Shown here piece after piece: positions 1 through 7,102 of a stretch of 43,591 bases of DNA. Below the pieces are notes generated by a model. It had not been told where the DNA came from. It worked only from the letters and a program-made list of their open reading frames with translations, and ran no database searches. The stretch comes from Pseudomonadota bacterium (GTDB lineage Bacteria > Pseudomonadota > Alphaproteobacteria > Rhizobiales > Beijerinckiaceae), in NCBI GenBank assembly GCA_020161475.1, contig JAIUNQ010000008.1, positions 1 to 43,591 on the forward strand, written 5' to 3'. Positions within the stretch are counted from its first letter, which is position 1, and each line of letters starts with the position of its first letter. A program made the translations under genes and the position numbers.

Positions 1-2
1 AA

Positions 3-971
3 ACCGATGCTGAGAAGCGCGCCGCCGCCAAGCTGCGCGAGCTGAAGGGTTCCAAGCCCGCCACGCGCGATGACGACGAGGACGATGATACGCCCGCGCC
101 GCGCAAGGCTGAAACGCCCAAGAACAGTGCCCCCTCGGCCAAGTCTGAGGATGCGAAGCTGCGCGCTGCCCGCGCCGAAGCCGAGCGCGCCAAGCTGGAA
201 GCCGAAAAGGCCAAGGCGGAAGCTGTGAAGGCCAAGGCCGAGAGCGAAAAGGCCAAGGCTGAGATGGAAAAGGCGCGCACGGCCAAGCTCGCGAAAGCGG
301 AAGCCGGTGGCAGCAAGTCTCTCAAGGCAGAAACGGCGAAAGCTGAGGCCGCCAAGGTGGAAGCCGAGAAGGCCGAGCGCCAGCGCGTCGCCGCGGCTGA
401 AAAGCTCAAAGCCGAAAAACTGAAGGTGGAGAAGGCCAAGGCCGAGAAGATCGCCCGCGCCAAGAAGGTGGATGATGACGACACCGTCACCACCGGCTCC
501 ATCCCCACCACCAAGCTGCCCGAGCGCGCCCCGGTTGAGCCGAAAATGGCTGCCAAGGCGGAATCGAAGGCGGAAGCGGCGGAAACCGCCAGCGCCGACA
601 CCTTCCGTTGGCCGGCCAAGGGCCGCGTGATCTCAGGCTTCGGGGCGCGTGGCACTGGCGGTGCCAACGACGGCATCAACATCGCGGTGCCGGAAGGCAC
701 GCCGGTCCGCGCGGCGGAAGGCGGCACGGTGGTCCATGCCGACGACGCTCTGAAGGGCTACGGCAAGATGGTTCTGGTACGCCACCCCAACGGCTACGTC
801 TCGGTCTATGCCCACAACGGCGAGCTGAACGTGAAGCGTGGGGATACGGTGAAGCGGGGTCAGGTGATCGCCCATTCGGGTGCCACCGGCAACGTCACCT
901 CGCCCCAGCTGCACTTCGAGCTGCGCAAGGGTGCCCAGCCTGTGGATCCCACGACACGCCTCGCTGACTGA
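3..971 (+). CDS. LytM/M23-domain protein, NlpD/EnvC-like amidase activator (5' end missing)
   Basis: The reading frame is open from the left edge, so the gene starts outside the window; the GTG at 225 lies inside it. The visible part is a long Ala/Lys/Glu-rich, probably coiled-coil stretch (to about base 480) followed by a C-terminal LytM (peptidase M23) domain from FRWPAKGRV to DPTTRL. In active M23 enzymes zinc is held by HxxxD and HxH motifs. Here the first motif reads NDGINI (His and Asp both replaced by Asn) and the last reads QLHFE (first His replaced by Gln), while YAHN is kept. That pattern is the one seen in NlpD/EnvC-type proteins, which do not cut peptidoglycan but activate amidases at the septum. 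Periplasmic or outer-membrane location is inferred from the family; the signal sequence and any LysM domain would lie upstream. A strong hairpin terminator follows. Confidence 0.85.
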   Translation, partial: TDAEKRAAAKLRELKGSKPATRDDDEDDDTPAPRKAETPKNSAPSAKSEDAKLRAARAEAERAKLEAEKAKAEAVKAKAESEKAKAEMEKARTAKLAKAEAGGSKSLKAETAKAEAAKVEAEKAERQRVAAAEKLKAEKLKVEKAKAEKIARAKKVDDDDTVTTGSIPTTKLPERAPVEPKMAAKAESKAEAAETASADTFRWPAKGRVISGFGARGTGGANDGINIAVPEGTPVRAAEGGTVVHADDALKGYGKMVLVRHPNGYVSVYAHNGELNVKRGDTVKRGQVIAHSGATGNVTSPQLHFELRKGAQPVDPTTRLAD

Positions 972-1017
972 GGCAAAAGAGCTTCCCCGCTCCCGCGAGA
1001 CACTGGATCGGGAAAAG

Positions 1018-1056
1018 AGGGCATGGCCTCCCAAAGGGGCCATGCCCTTTCTTTTT
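1018..1056. terminator. bidirectional intrinsic terminator
   Basis: An 11-bp perfect stem (AGGGCATGGCC at 1018-1028 with GGCCATGCCCT at 1038-1048) and an 8-nt loop is followed by a T-rich tract on the plus strand, and by TCTTTTCCC on the minus strand. It lies between the convergent stop codons of the LytM gene and the DUF2867 gene and can serve both. Confidence 0.8.
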
Positions 1057-1517
1057 CAAGCGTTGAGCGCGGCCAACATGCGCGGCACGATCGCCTTGTG
1101 AAACGGCATGATGGTGGCGAGATACAGCTTGCCGCCGAGGTTATGCCGCCGCACCAAGGTGGTGGCACGCACCACACCAGCCACGTCGTGGTCAATCACG
1201 ATGCGGAAATCGAGGTGCTTGTCGTCAAACCCCAGCACCACGCGCTCGGGCGAAGCACTCACCACCGGGAACCATCCGATGCGCGGCTCAGGCCCAACCT
1301 CGTCCGTGCCGCGCAAGCCGAGCGGGGCCATCAGCCGGTTACGCACGCCCAGCAGGGCCTCGACCCAACCCGGTGCCTGATCCAGTGCCTTATGCGCCGC
1401 TGAAACAGCATCATAGCGCCCCGGCTGCACCGCAACGGAGAAGCTGTCGGCAAAGTCATGGCCGGGCAGCAGGGGTTCAAGCCCTTCCGGCACAGGGCAG
1501 GGCGCGGGCTTATCCAA
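1056..1517 (-). CDS. DUF2867 domain protein
   Basis: A protein of about 153 residues that matches the DUF2867 family as I know it: an N-terminal GHDFADSF region, a middle stretch with IGWFPV, and the C-terminal block LDFRIVI ... FHKAIVPRML. The function is unknown; some relatives are fused to SDR/NAD(P)-binding domains, but none is present here. No ATG is available at the right place. I chose TTG at 1517 because GGGAGGG lies 9 bases upstream and the family homology begins just after it; GTG at 1493 is the alternative. The TTG overlaps the stop codon of a leftover DUF815 3' fragment (1510-1575), which suggests that it was originally translationally coupled to the DUF815 gene. It is convergent with the LytM gene. 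Confidence 0.75.
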   Translation of the reverse strand: MDKPAPCPVPEGLEPLLPGHDFADSFSVAVQPGRYDAVSAAHKALDQAPGWVEALLGVRNRLMAPLGLRGTDEVGPEPRIGWFPVVSASPERVVLGFDDKHLDFRIVIDHDVAGVVRATTLVRRHNLGGKLYLATIMPFHKAIVPRMLAALNA

Positions 1518-1575
1518 GGTGCACGCCCTCCCGGTCCGCGAGATCGGAACTGAACTGCCACGCGACGCGGCTGCC
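1510..1575 (-). pseudogene. second, diverged copy of the DUF815 gene 3' end
   Basis: Read on the minus strand this gives 21 residues beginning GSRVAWQFSSDLADRE and ending HLG-stop. The true C-terminus of the neighbouring DUF815 gene (1655-1720) gives GGRVAWQFISDLAGRE ... RLG-stop. I count 16 of 21 identical residues and about 52 of 66 identical bases without gaps. There is no homology upstream of base 1575, so this is a detached gene end and not a second gene. Its stop codon overlaps the DUF2867 start, and its Arg-Glu-Gly codons contain that gene's likely ribosome-binding site. Confidence 0.8.
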
Positions 1576-1581
1576 TTCAAT

Positions 1582-1627
1582 CGCCTTTGCAAGCGAAGTG
1601 GGAACCGGTTCGCGTGAAGCAAAGGCG
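1582..1627. repeat. REP-like palindrome between the two DUF815 ends
   Basis: Outer arms CGCCTTTGC (1582-1590) and GCAAAGGCG (1619-1627) are perfect complements. Inside are GCGAA/TTCGC arms and the self-complementary core GAACCGGTTC. The phrase GTGGGAACCGGTT resembles the three palindromes at 8513-8662 and a repeat type that is common between genes in Hyphomicrobiales. It fills most of the gap between the intact DUF815 stop and the duplicated 3' fragment. Confidence 0.7.
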
Positions 1628-1654
1628 GCGGAAACAGGAAGAGGGGGCCGCGCT

Positions 1655-2515
1655 TCAACCAAGACGGATGCCCTCCCGGCCCGCCAAGTCGGAGATGAAC
1701 TGCCACGCCACGCGGCCGCCTCTTCCCCCGCGCGTGGTGGCCCATTCCAGCGCCTGATGGTGCAACGCCTCGCGCGGGGTTTTGAGGCCGAAATACTCGG
1801 CGTAAGCGTCGATCATGGCGAGGTAATCATCCTGCGACGCTTTGTGCAGCCCCAGCCACAGCCCGAAACGATCGGACAGCGAGACCTTCTCTTCCACCGC
1901 CTCATGCGGGTTGATGGCGGTTGAGCGCTCGTTCTCGATCATGTCACGCGGCAGCAGGTGCCGCCGGTTCGAGGTGGCATAGAACAATACATTCTCCGGC
2001 CGCCCGGCGATGCCGCCGTCGAGCACGGCTTTGAGCGCCTTGTAGCTGTTTTCGCCCGCATCAAAGCTCAGGTCATCGCAAAACAGGATGAAGCGGAAGG
2101 GCGCGGGCCGCAGCAGGTCCATCAGCGCCGGCAGGCTTTCAATATCCTCGCGCGAGAGTTCCACCAGCTTGAGCGGATGCCCCTCAGCCTGCATCTGCGC
2201 GTGGGCGGCCTTGACGAGGCTCGATTTGCCCATGCCGCGCGCGCCCCACAGCAGCACGTTGTTGGCGGGAAACCCTTGGGCAAAGCGGCGCGTGTTATCG
2301 ACAAGGATGTCGCGGATATGGTCGATCCCCTTGAGCAGCGAGAGCGGCACCCGCGAGATGCTCGGGACCGGGGTCAGCCCGCCCCGCGTCGCATGCCACA
2401 AAAAGCCTTCGGCAGCGGCAAAATCCGGCACAGGCGGCGGGGGCGGGGCCAACCGCTCCAGCGATTCGGCAATACGGGTGAGAAGCGGCAGCAGCGTTGC
2501 AGGATCAGACGTCAT
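1655..2515 (-). CDS. DUF815 family P-loop ATPase
   Basis: A 286-residue ATP-binding protein of the DUF815 family (AAA-like; biochemical role not established). Walker A is GARGMGKSS at residues 91-99 and Walker B is FILFCDDLSF at about 142-151; the N-terminal part has a Pro run (about residues 24-30) and no membrane segment. The start is ATG 2515 (MTSDPATLL). Open frame continues upstream, but that extension overlaps yajC and looks non-coding. It is divergent from yajC, an arrangement often seen in this order. It probably formed an operon with DUF2867 downstream: a duplicated copy of its own 3' end still overlaps the DUF2867 start codon, now separated from the intact stop by a palindromic element. 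Confidence 0.85.
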   Translation of the reverse strand: MTSDPATLLPLLTRIAESLERLAPPPPPVPDFAAAEGFLWHATRGGLTPVPSISRVPLSLLKGIDHIRDILVDNTRRFAQGFPANNVLLWGARGMGKSSLVKAAHAQMQAEGHPLKLVELSREDIESLPALMDLLRPAPFRFILFCDDLSFDAGENSYKALKAVLDGGIAGRPENVLFYATSNRRHLLPRDMIENERSTAINPHEAVEEKVSLSDRFGLWLGLHKASQDDYLAMIDAYAEYFGLKTPREALHHQALEWATTRGGRGGRVAWQFISDLAGREGIRLG

Positions 2516-2606
2516 CGAAAAGCCGTATCTGGGGAAGATGCACCGTTCTAACGCGGCAGCCGCACCCGCGCCAATGGTGAAATCGCGAGGAAAAGTGCGG
2601 CAAACG

Positions 2607-2634
2607 TTGCTTTCGACGCTTTGCTCACTATAGT
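2607..2634 (+). promoter_or_regulatory. candidate promoter of the yajC-secDF operon
   Basis: TTGCTT (2607-2612) and TATAGT (2629-2634), 16 bases apart, lie in the divergent gap about 55 bases before the yajC start. This is a sequence match to a sigma-70-type promoter only. Confidence 0.4.
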
Positions 2635-2689
2635 CCGCGCGAGCTTTTCCGGCCCCCATCCTGGGGGCGCTGTTTTCATGGAGAACGAC

Positions 2690-3028
2690 GTGTTCGTCAC
2701 CCCCGCTTTTGCTCAGGCCGCTGGCGGCTCTGCCACTGCCAACGATGCGCTCATGCAGCTTCTGCCGTTCGTTTTCGTCATCATCATCATGTACTTCCTC
2801 ATCATGCGCCCGCAGCAGAAGCGCGCGAAGGCCCATGCCGAGATGGTGAAGAACCTGCGTCGCGGTGACACCGTGATCATGAGCTCGGGCATGGTCGGCA
2901 AGATCACCAAGGTGATCGACGACAACGAGATCGAGGTCGAAATCGCCGACAACGTGAAGGTGCGTTTCGTGCGCTCCATGGTGGCGGAAGTCCGCTCCAA
3001 GACCGAGCCGGTCGCCGCGGCCTCGTAA
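2690..3028 (+). CDS. yajC: Sec translocon accessory subunit YajC
   Basis: A small inner-membrane protein that associates with SecD-SecF and SecYEG in protein export. It has a short N-terminus (FVTPAFAQ, typical of alphaproteobacterial YajC), one membrane helix (LLPFVFVIIIMYFLIM), the conserved RPQQKRAK motif directly after it, and a cytoplasmic domain with GDTVIMSSGMVGKI. I prefer the GTG at 2690, which has GGAG six bases upstream and gives the family's usual N-terminus; an in-frame ATG at 2678 would add MEND. It is the first gene of yajC-secD-secF. Confidence 0.93.
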   Translation: MFVTPAFAQAAGGSATANDALMQLLPFVFVIIIMYFLIMRPQQKRAKAHAEMVKNLRRGDTVIMSSGMVGKITKVIDDNEIEVEIADNVKVRFVRSMVAEVRSKTEPVAAAS

Positions 3029-3035
3029 GCGCCGG

Positions 3036-3057
3036 GGCAGGGGGCACGCCCCCTGCC
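3036..3057 (+). promoter_or_regulatory. intercistronic hairpin between yajC and secD
   Basis: GGCAGGGGGC and GCCCCCTGCC form a perfect inverted repeat directly after the yajC stop. No T tract follows, so it is more likely an RNA-stability or attenuating element than a full terminator. Confidence 0.5.
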
Positions 3058-3120
3058 TTGCCCAGATGTCCTGCCGGGTCGGCGTTGCCGGCCTTTCTGC
3101 CTGCCTACCCGTGAGGGTCC

Positions 3121-4716
3121 ATGTTCCGCACGTCTTCCATCAAGCTCATCCTGATCTGGCTCACGCTCGCGCTGGGCCTTTATGTCACCCTGCCCACACT
3201 GCTGGGCAAGGAGGCGATGGATCGTGTGAGCGCGGTTCTGCCCTCTTTCCTCGTCCCCAAGGGCACGGTGAAGCTCGGTCTTGACCTTCAGGGCGGTGTC
3301 CACGTGATGCTGGAAGCGGATCGCGCCGGCCTTGCGCGCGATATGGTCAAGCAGCTGCAGGAAGATGTGCGCCGCGTGCTGCGCACCGAGCGTGTGGCGC
3401 CTGCTGGCGGCATCGTCGGCCAGCAGCGCGGTGTCTCGCTGCGCATCACGGATAATGCGGCGCGCGCCAAGGTGCTGCCGAAGTTGCAGGAGCTTTCCAC
3501 CCCGGTCACCTCGGCCGTTCTGGGCAATACGGGCCAGAAGTCTCTTGAAATCAACGATATGGGCGATGGCCTGATCCAGATCGTGATCACCGACGCCGAG
3601 TTGAACGACCGCGCCCGCCGCGCGGTGGAACAGTCCATCGAAATCTTCCGCAAGCGTATCGATCCGGAAGGCGTGAAAGAACCCTCGATCCAGCGTCAGG
3701 GTCTGGACCGCATCGTGGTGCAGGTGCCGGGCGCGAAGGACTCGAAGGAAATCACCGACGTTCTCCAGCCGGGCAAGCTCGAGTTCCGCCTTGTCGCGGA
3801 CCCGGGCGCGCCCCCGAACGAGATCGAAACCCTGCCGTCTGACGATGGCACAGGCCCGATGCAGGTCGAGCGCCGCGTGATGGTGCGCGGTGAGGATCTG
3901 GTCTCCGCTGATCCGGGCTTTGACCAGCGCTCCTCCGAGCCGATCGTCAACTTCCGCTTCAACGTGAAGGGGGCGCAGGCCTTCGCAAAGGTCACCACCG
4001 AAAACGTTGGCAAGCCCTTCGCCATCATCCTCGACAACAAGATCATTTCCGCCCCACGCATCCTGTCGCCGATCACGCAGGGGCAGGGCCAGATTTCGGG
4101 TCGCTTCACCGTTGAGAGCGCCAACCGCCTCGCTGTGCTGCTGCGTTCGGGCGCGCTGCCGGCCTCCTTCACGCTGGTGGAAGAGCGCACGGTCGGCCCG
4201 GGCCTCGGACGAGACTCCATCGCTTCGGCCACGCTCGCCTCCACGGTGTCGGCGGTGCTGATCATTGCCTTCACTCTGGCCACTTATGGCGTGCTTGGCC
4301 TCATCGCCATTATCGCGCTGGTCGCCAACCTCGTGCTGCTCATCGCCTGCATGGCGCTGCTTGGCTCCACCCTCACGTTGCCCGGCATCGCCGGCATCGT
4401 GCTGACCGTTGCGATGGCGGTGGACTCGAACGTGCTGATCTACGAGCGCATCCGCGAGGAACAGATGTCAGGGCGCTCCGCCGTCTCGGCGCTGGATTCG
4501 GGGTTCACGCGGGCGCTGGCCACCATTCTCGACTCCAACATCACCGGCTTTCTGGCGCACGCCATCCTGTTCTTCGTCGGCACCGGCGCGGTAAAGGGCT
4601 TCGCGGTCACCACCTGCCTCGGTCTGGGCACCACCATCTTCACGGCCTTCACGCTCACCCGCATCATGGTGGCGGCCTGGTACAAGTGGTTCAAGCCCAA
4701 AGCCGTTCCCATCTGA
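3121..4716 (+). CDS. secD: protein translocase subunit SecD
   Basis: An inner-membrane RND-type subunit that uses the proton gradient to help release exported proteins from SecYEG. At 531 residues it is about normal for alphaproteobacteria. An N-terminal membrane helix (about 7-28) is followed by the LGLDLQGG motif (52-59), the large periplasmic domain, and a C-terminal block of membrane helices (about 360-525) with the conserved AVDSNVLIYERIREE segment near 433-447. ATG 3121 has GAGGG upstream. secF follows after 48 bases, so the two are co-transcribed. Confidence 0.97.
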   Translation: MFRTSSIKLILIWLTLALGLYVTLPTLLGKEAMDRVSAVLPSFLVPKGTVKLGLDLQGGVHVMLEADRAGLARDMVKQLQEDVRRVLRTERVAPAGGIVGQQRGVSLRITDNAARAKVLPKLQELSTPVTSAVLGNTGQKSLEINDMGDGLIQIVITDAELNDRARRAVEQSIEIFRKRIDPEGVKEPSIQRQGLDRIVVQVPGAKDSKEITDVLQPGKLEFRLVADPGAPPNEIETLPSDDGTGPMQVERRVMVRGEDLVSADPGFDQRSSEPIVNFRFNVKGAQAFAKVTTENVGKPFAIILDNKIISAPRILSPITQGQGQISGRFTVESANRLAVLLRSGALPASFTLVEERTVGPGLGRDSIASATLASTVSAVLIIAFTLATYGVLGLIAIIALVANLVLLIACMALLGSTLTLPGIAGIVLTVAMAVDSNVLIYERIREEQMSGRSAVSALDSGFTRALATILDSNITGFLAHAILFFVGTGAVKGFAVTTCLGLGTTIFTAFTLTRIMVAAWYKWFKPKAVPI

Positions 4717-4764
4717 GCCCGCGCCGCTGTGTCGCCCGCCATCCCGCTATTTTGCTGAGCCCGC

Positions 4765-5700
4765 ATGAAACTCCTTCGCCTCATCCCCGATAATACGCGC
4801 TTCGGCTTCATGCGCTTCCGGCGCGTCAGCTTCCCGTTCTCGGCGCTGGCCTCCATCGTGGCGGTCGTGGCCTTTCTCGTCTTCGGCATGAACGTCGGCA
4901 TCGACTTCAAGGGCGGCACCGTCGTCGAAATGCAGGCCAAGGGCGAGAACCGGGCGGAATACGCCGCAGTGCGTGACGCCGCCCACAAGCTCGGCCTTGG
5001 CGAGGTCGAGGTGCAGGAGTTCGGCGCTGCCGGCAAGGACGTGCTGCTGCGCGTGGGCCTCCAGCCCGGCGGCGATGATGCCCAAAAGCAGGTCATCGTG
5101 AAGCTGCGCTCGGCGTTCGAGGAGAAGTTCGAATTCCGCCGCGTGGAAATCGTGGGCCCGCGCGTCTCGGAAGAACTCGTGCAGAACGGCACCATCGGCG
5201 TGCTGCTCGCGATCCTTGTGGTGCTGGTCTATCTCTGGTTCCGCTACGAGTGGGAATTCGCGGTCGGTGCGGTCATTGCCACCATGCACGATCTGTTGCT
5301 CACCATCGGCTTCTTCGCGGTCACCCAGCTCCAGTTCGACCAGACCTCGATCGCCGCCATCCTCTCGATCATCGGCTATTCGCTCAACGACACCGTGGTC
5401 GTCTATGACCGCGTGCGTGAATTGCTCCGCAAGTACAAGAAGATGACCATGGCGGAGCTGCTGGATCTCTCCATGAACACCACGCTCTCGCGCACGGTCA
5501 TCACCTCCATGACAACCATCCTCGCGCTTGTAGCACTGGCGATTTTCGGCGGCGAGGCGATCCGTGGCTTCTGTCTGGCCATGCTGTTCGGCGTGCTGAT
5601 CGGCACCTATTCTTCCATCTTCATCGCTGCCCCTATCCTTATCTATCTTGGCGTGAAGACGGGCGAGGGCGCGGCCAGCGTGACCCCGCAGAAGCCCTGA
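4765..5700 (+). CDS. secF: protein translocase subunit SecF
   Basis: The partner of SecD, 311 residues. The visible marks are an N-terminal helix, the GIDFKGGT motif near residue 45-52, a periplasmic domain, and a C-terminal helix block with SLNDTVVVYDRVRE at about 206-219. It ends 16 bases before the next gene, which has its own AGGAGG site, so the operon continues into the NDUFAF3-like gene. Confidence 0.97.
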   Translation: MKLLRLIPDNTRFGFMRFRRVSFPFSALASIVAVVAFLVFGMNVGIDFKGGTVVEMQAKGENRAEYAAVRDAAHKLGLGEVEVQEFGAAGKDVLLRVGLQPGGDDAQKQVIVKLRSAFEEKFEFRRVEIVGPRVSEELVQNGTIGVLLAILVVLVYLWFRYEWEFAVGAVIATMHDLLLTIGFFAVTQLQFDQTSIAAILSIIGYSLNDTVVVYDRVRELLRKYKKMTMAELLDLSMNTTLSRTVITSMTTILALVALAIFGGEAIRGFCLAMLFGVLIGTYSSIFIAAPILIYLGVKTGEGAASVTPQKP

Positions 5701-5716
5701 TCGCAGGAGGATTGCC

Positions 5717-6103
5717 GTGAACGCGCCCGAACATAACCAGACGGCCTTCGTCCCCGGCGGCCATGCCATCGATTCCTACGGCAATGGCGGCTTCCGCTTT
5801 GCGGGCATGTCGCATGTCGGCTCGGTCATCGCCATGCCCACCGGCATCCAGAGCTGGCAGGTGAAGATCGCGTCACGCATTGACGTCAACTCGCTCACAC
5901 CGGTTCTTGCGGAAATGGAGCGGATCGACATCCTGCTGGTCGGTACGGGCGAAAAGGCCCTGCCTCAGAACGCCCCCTTCGCGCAGGCTCTGCGCTCCAT
6001 GGGCATCCATGTGGATGTTATGGATACGCCTGCTGCTGCGCGCACCTACAACGTGCTGTTCGAAGAAGGCCGCCGCGTCGCGGCCGCCCTGCTGGCGGTG
6101 TAA
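5717..6103 (+). CDS. Mth938/NDUFAF3-like protein (DUF498)
   Basis: A 128-residue protein of the Mth938-like fold (DUF498). The visible family marks are GGFRFAGMSHVGSV near residues 24-37, ILLVGTGEK in the centre, and the C-terminal YNVLFEEGRRVAAALLAV. The mitochondrial member NDUFAF3 is an assembly factor of respiratory complex I. The start is GTG 5717 with AGGAGG eight bases upstream. It sits directly behind secF and in front of an NDUFAF6-like gene; two complex I assembly-factor homologues in a row suggest the bacterial pair acts in complex I or membrane-protein assembly. That role is inferred. Confidence 0.85.
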   Translation: MNAPEHNQTAFVPGGHAIDSYGNGGFRFAGMSHVGSVIAMPTGIQSWQVKIASRIDVNSLTPVLAEMERIDILLVGTGEKALPQNAPFAQALRSMGIHVDVMDTPAAARTYNVLFEEGRRVAAALLAV

Positions 6104-6169
6104 GCTGGGGGTTTCCCTCGGCGGGATAAACGCCATATAGCCTCTCATGTACTTCCTTCCGGGGCTTTC

Positions 6170-7054
6170 ATGACCGCGCCAATTTTCCCGCCGCTGCCAG
6201 CGGAAGCTGAGGCGCTCGCAGTCGCGTTTGAATCGGCGCGCCTGAGCGTGAAGACGCTCGATCCTGACCGTTATCTCGCCACGCTTTTTGCCCCGCGGGA
6301 TGCGCAGCCCTTTCTTTTCGCGCTCTATGCCTTCTCGGCGGAAATCGCGCGGGTGCGCGAGAGCATCTCGGAGCCGATGCTGGGGGAGATCCGTCACCAG
6401 TGGTGGCGCGAGGCACTGTCCTGCAAGGCGCAAAGCGCGGTTGAAAATCCGCTCGCGCTGGCGCTGCACACCACGCTTCAGAAGTTCGCCCTGCCGCCCG
6501 AGCCGCTTCTGGCGCTGATCGAGGCCCGCGGCTTCGACCTGTATGATGACCCGATGCCGACCTGGCTGGATCTTGAGGGCTATTGCGGGGAAACCTCGTC
6601 TTCGCTCATCCGCCTCGCCACGCTGATTTTAGGCGGCGGGCAGGAATGCGGCGGCGCGGATCTTTGCGGCCATGCGGGCGTAGCTTATGCCATCACCGGT
6701 CTGCTGCGCGCGTTTCCCTTCCACGCGCGGCGGCATCAATGCTTCATTCCGCATGAGGTGCTGATCGCCTGTGGCGTTTCACACGACGATATATTTGCCG
6801 GCAAAGACAGCGAGAACCTGCGTGCGGCCTTACACGCCATGCGCACGCGCGCCCATAGCCATCTCGATATCGTGTCGGGCAAACTCTGTTGCCTGCCGCG
6901 CACCTGTCGCGCAGCCTTCTTTCCGGTTTGCCTGACCCGGAACTACCTGACGCAGATGGAGCAGGCGGACTACAAGCCCTTCGAAACCCGCATCGACCTG
7001 TCGTCCCTGCGCAAGATGTGGATTTTCGGCAAATCCGCGCTCAAGGCGCGCTGA
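6170..7054 (+). CDS. squalene/phytoene synthase-fold protein, NDUFAF6-like
   Basis: 294 residues with the all-helical squalene/phytoene synthase fold. In true head-to-head prenyl synthases two aspartate-rich motifs bind the substrate through magnesium. At the first site this protein reads YAFSAEIARVRES (about 53-65) followed by RHQWWREAL (75-83). At the second it reads GLLRAFPFHARRHQCFIPHE (178-197), where a catalytic enzyme would have RD and ED residues. Both motifs are missing, and the sequence looks like the NDUFAF6 (C8orf38) group, complex I assembly factors. It follows the NDUFAF3-like gene by 66 bases on the same strand. Carotenoid or hopanoid synthesis is therefore unlikely. Confidence 0.8.
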   Translation: MTAPIFPPLPAEAEALAVAFESARLSVKTLDPDRYLATLFAPRDAQPFLFALYAFSAEIARVRESISEPMLGEIRHQWWREALSCKAQSAVENPLALALHTTLQKFALPPEPLLALIEARGFDLYDDPMPTWLDLEGYCGETSSSLIRLATLILGGGQECGGADLCGHAGVAYAITGLLRAFPFHARRHQCFIPHEVLIACGVSHDDIFAGKDSENLRAALHAMRTRAHSHLDIVSGKLCCLPRTCRAAFFPVCLTRNYLTQMEQADYKPFETRIDLSSLRKMWIFGKSALKAR

Positions 7055-7102
7055 TTCCGGCCGTTTGATCCGTGCAAGGCGCTGGGTTGAGCGCAACCCT
7101 TT

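Noticed and set aside
6170-7054. Phytoene or squalene synthase for carotenoids or hopanoids
   Set aside because: Both aspartate-rich catalytic motifs are absent and no isoprenoid genes are adjacent; the NDUFAF6-like reading fits better.
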